From JASLCR01 sp036405515 (lineage in GTDB: Bacteria; Patescibacteriota; Saccharimonadia; Saccharimonadales; Saccharimonadaceae): a stretch of DNA of 20,962 nucleotides. This document shows, in pieces, positions 20,156 through 20,962 of this stretch. Position 1 is the first letter of the stretch. The number at the start of each line of letters is the position of its first letter. The notes below the pieces were generated by a model. That model had not been told where the DNA came from. It did not search any database and was given only the letters and a program-made list of their open reading frames with translations. Location of the stretch: assembly GCA_036405515.1 (NCBI GenBank), contig DASWXM010000036.1, positions 1 to 20,962 of the forward strand, given 5' to 3'. Position numbers and translations under genes: made by a program.

Positions 20156-20962
20156 CTACTCGTTATGTCGACGATCAAGCGACATGAAGCGTAGTCGCTC
20201 AGGGTGGAAGTAGAGCTGAACTTTACCGACGGGCCCATTACGATGTTTTGCGATAATGAGGTCGGTAATATTTTCCACTTCTGGATTATCCGGTTCGTAA
20301 TAACCTGGACGGTAAATGAACGACACGATATCGGCATCTTGCTCGATACTTCCCGATTCGCGGAGATCGGATAATTGAGGAATCTGCGGGCTTCGCTGCT
20401 CAACGGTACGAGACAGCTGACTCAGTGCAATAAGTGGTACATTGAGCTCGCGTGCAATCAATTTTAGTCCTCGGGAAATTTCTGAGACTTCTTGTACTCG
20501 GTTGCCGTTGTCGCGACCACTTCCCTGCATGAGCTGTAGGTAATCGATAATAATTAATCCGAGGGGTTGTTCGTGATTGATTCGCCGTGCTTTGGTGCGC
20601 ATTTCCAACACGCTGAGGCCAGGTTGATCGTCGATGAAAATCGGCGCTTCGGCCATTTCGCCCATCGCCTCTGATAATTTCGAGAAGTCCTCATCGGAAA
20701 GGTTACCGGTACGGATGTTCCATGAGTCAACTCCCGATGCATCGGAAAGCATACGATCAACCAGCTGCTCTTTACTCATCTCAAGACTAAAAAAGAGTAC
20801 AGGCTGCTTGGCAATTGTTGCCACATTATAGGCAAGATTCGTCACAAAAGTTGTCTTACCCATTGCCGGACGGGCTGCGAGGATGATAAGATCACTGCGT
20901 TGCAGGCCGGCAGTCATGTTGTCGAGATCGCGGTAGCCGGTACGCACACCACGAAGCTGTCC
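20156..20962 (-). CDS. dnaB: Replicative DNA helicase DnaB, C-terminal part (enters from right edge)
   Basis: The open frame begins at the window edge (GQLRGVRTGYRDLDNMTAG), the linker-to-RecA-fold junction of DnaB. The N-terminal primase-interacting domain lies outside. Seen: Walker A ARPAMGKT, SLEMSKEQLVDRML, Walker B with LIIIDYLQLMQ, the ALSQLSRTVEQR segment, and KHRNGPVGKVQLYFHPERLRF (split) near the end. These are the standard hexameric helicase motifs H1-H4, with no intein in the visible part. It unwinds DNA at the replication fork. The GTG at 20947 is internal and is not the start. Confidence 0.97.
   Translation of the reverse strand, partial: GQLRGVRTGYRDLDNMTAGLQRSDLIILAARPAMGKTTFVTNLAYNVATIAKQPVLFFSLEMSKEQLVDRMLSDASGVDSWNIRTGNLSDEDFSKLSEAMGEMAEAPIFIDDQPGLSVLEMRTKARRINHEQPLGLIIIDYLQLMQGSGRDNGNRVQEVSEISRGLKLIARELNVPLIALSQLSRTVEQRSPQIPQLSDLRESGSIEQDADIVSFIYRPGYYEPDNPEVENITDLIIAKHRNGPVGKVQLYFHPERLRFMSLDRRHNE

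Noticed and set aside
20945..20947. GTG as the start of dnaB
   Set aside because: The frame stays open to the window edge with typical DnaB sequence (GQLRG) before it, so the gene continues outside.

Overview
The window reads as a chromosomal segment of a small-genome bacterium of the Patescibacteria/CPR type. My best guess is Candidatus Saccharibacteria (TM7). This is inference: it rests on recalled resemblance of the housekeeping proteins, on degenerate versions of normally invariant enzymes (CysRS, RecR, NrnA-like DHH protein), and on many start codons placed directly after a -10 box. TGA, TAG and TAA all serve as stops, so the TGA-to-Gly code of Gracilibacteria/Absconditabacteria is excluded. 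No rRNA and no CRISPR array are visible.

Left part (1-7220): the N-terminal half of a UvrD/PcrA-type helicase leaves the left edge. It is divergent from an unrecognised 162-aa protein, which converges on a TerC/DUF475 membrane protein. Next comes a two-gene unit: a 68-aa single-pass membrane protein and a secreted or anchored CAP-domain protein with six FG-GAP-like repeats. Divergent from that unit are two small multi-pass membrane proteins, followed by an MscS-family channel.

Middle (7221-10010): an accessory island lies between mscS and a tRNA-Gln(UUG) gene. It holds five short gene units in mixed orientation. At nearly every boundary there is a diverged copy of a ~30-bp direct repeat (A, B, C, D, plus a weak copy next to mscS). 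The best copy shares CCCCAGCCA with the 3' end of tRNA-Gln, which itself forms the right edge. The units are a GC-rich 112-aa protein, a sigma-70-like factor with a C-terminal extension, a damaged or non-canonically started acidic ORF, a GC-rich two-TM microprotein, and an acidic 115-aa protein. No recombinase is present. This is the most unusual structure in the window.

Right part (10110-20962): a GreA-like factor, a HAMP-less histidine kinase with an OmpR-type regulator (4-nt overlap), an HxlR regulator and YajQ all read leftward. They are divergent from an AI-2E-family permease. A long leftward block follows: dnaB (C-terminal half, entering from the right edge), a GT-C type glycosyltransferase, ybaB, recR, a DUF4190/pilin-like membrane protein, an NrnA-like DHH phosphoesterase and cysS.

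Across the window, nine genes have a TANNNT hexamer 6-9 nt before the start codon. This predicts leaderless transcripts and decides several starts (HxlR at 12773, AI-2E at 13383, probably MscS at 6300).
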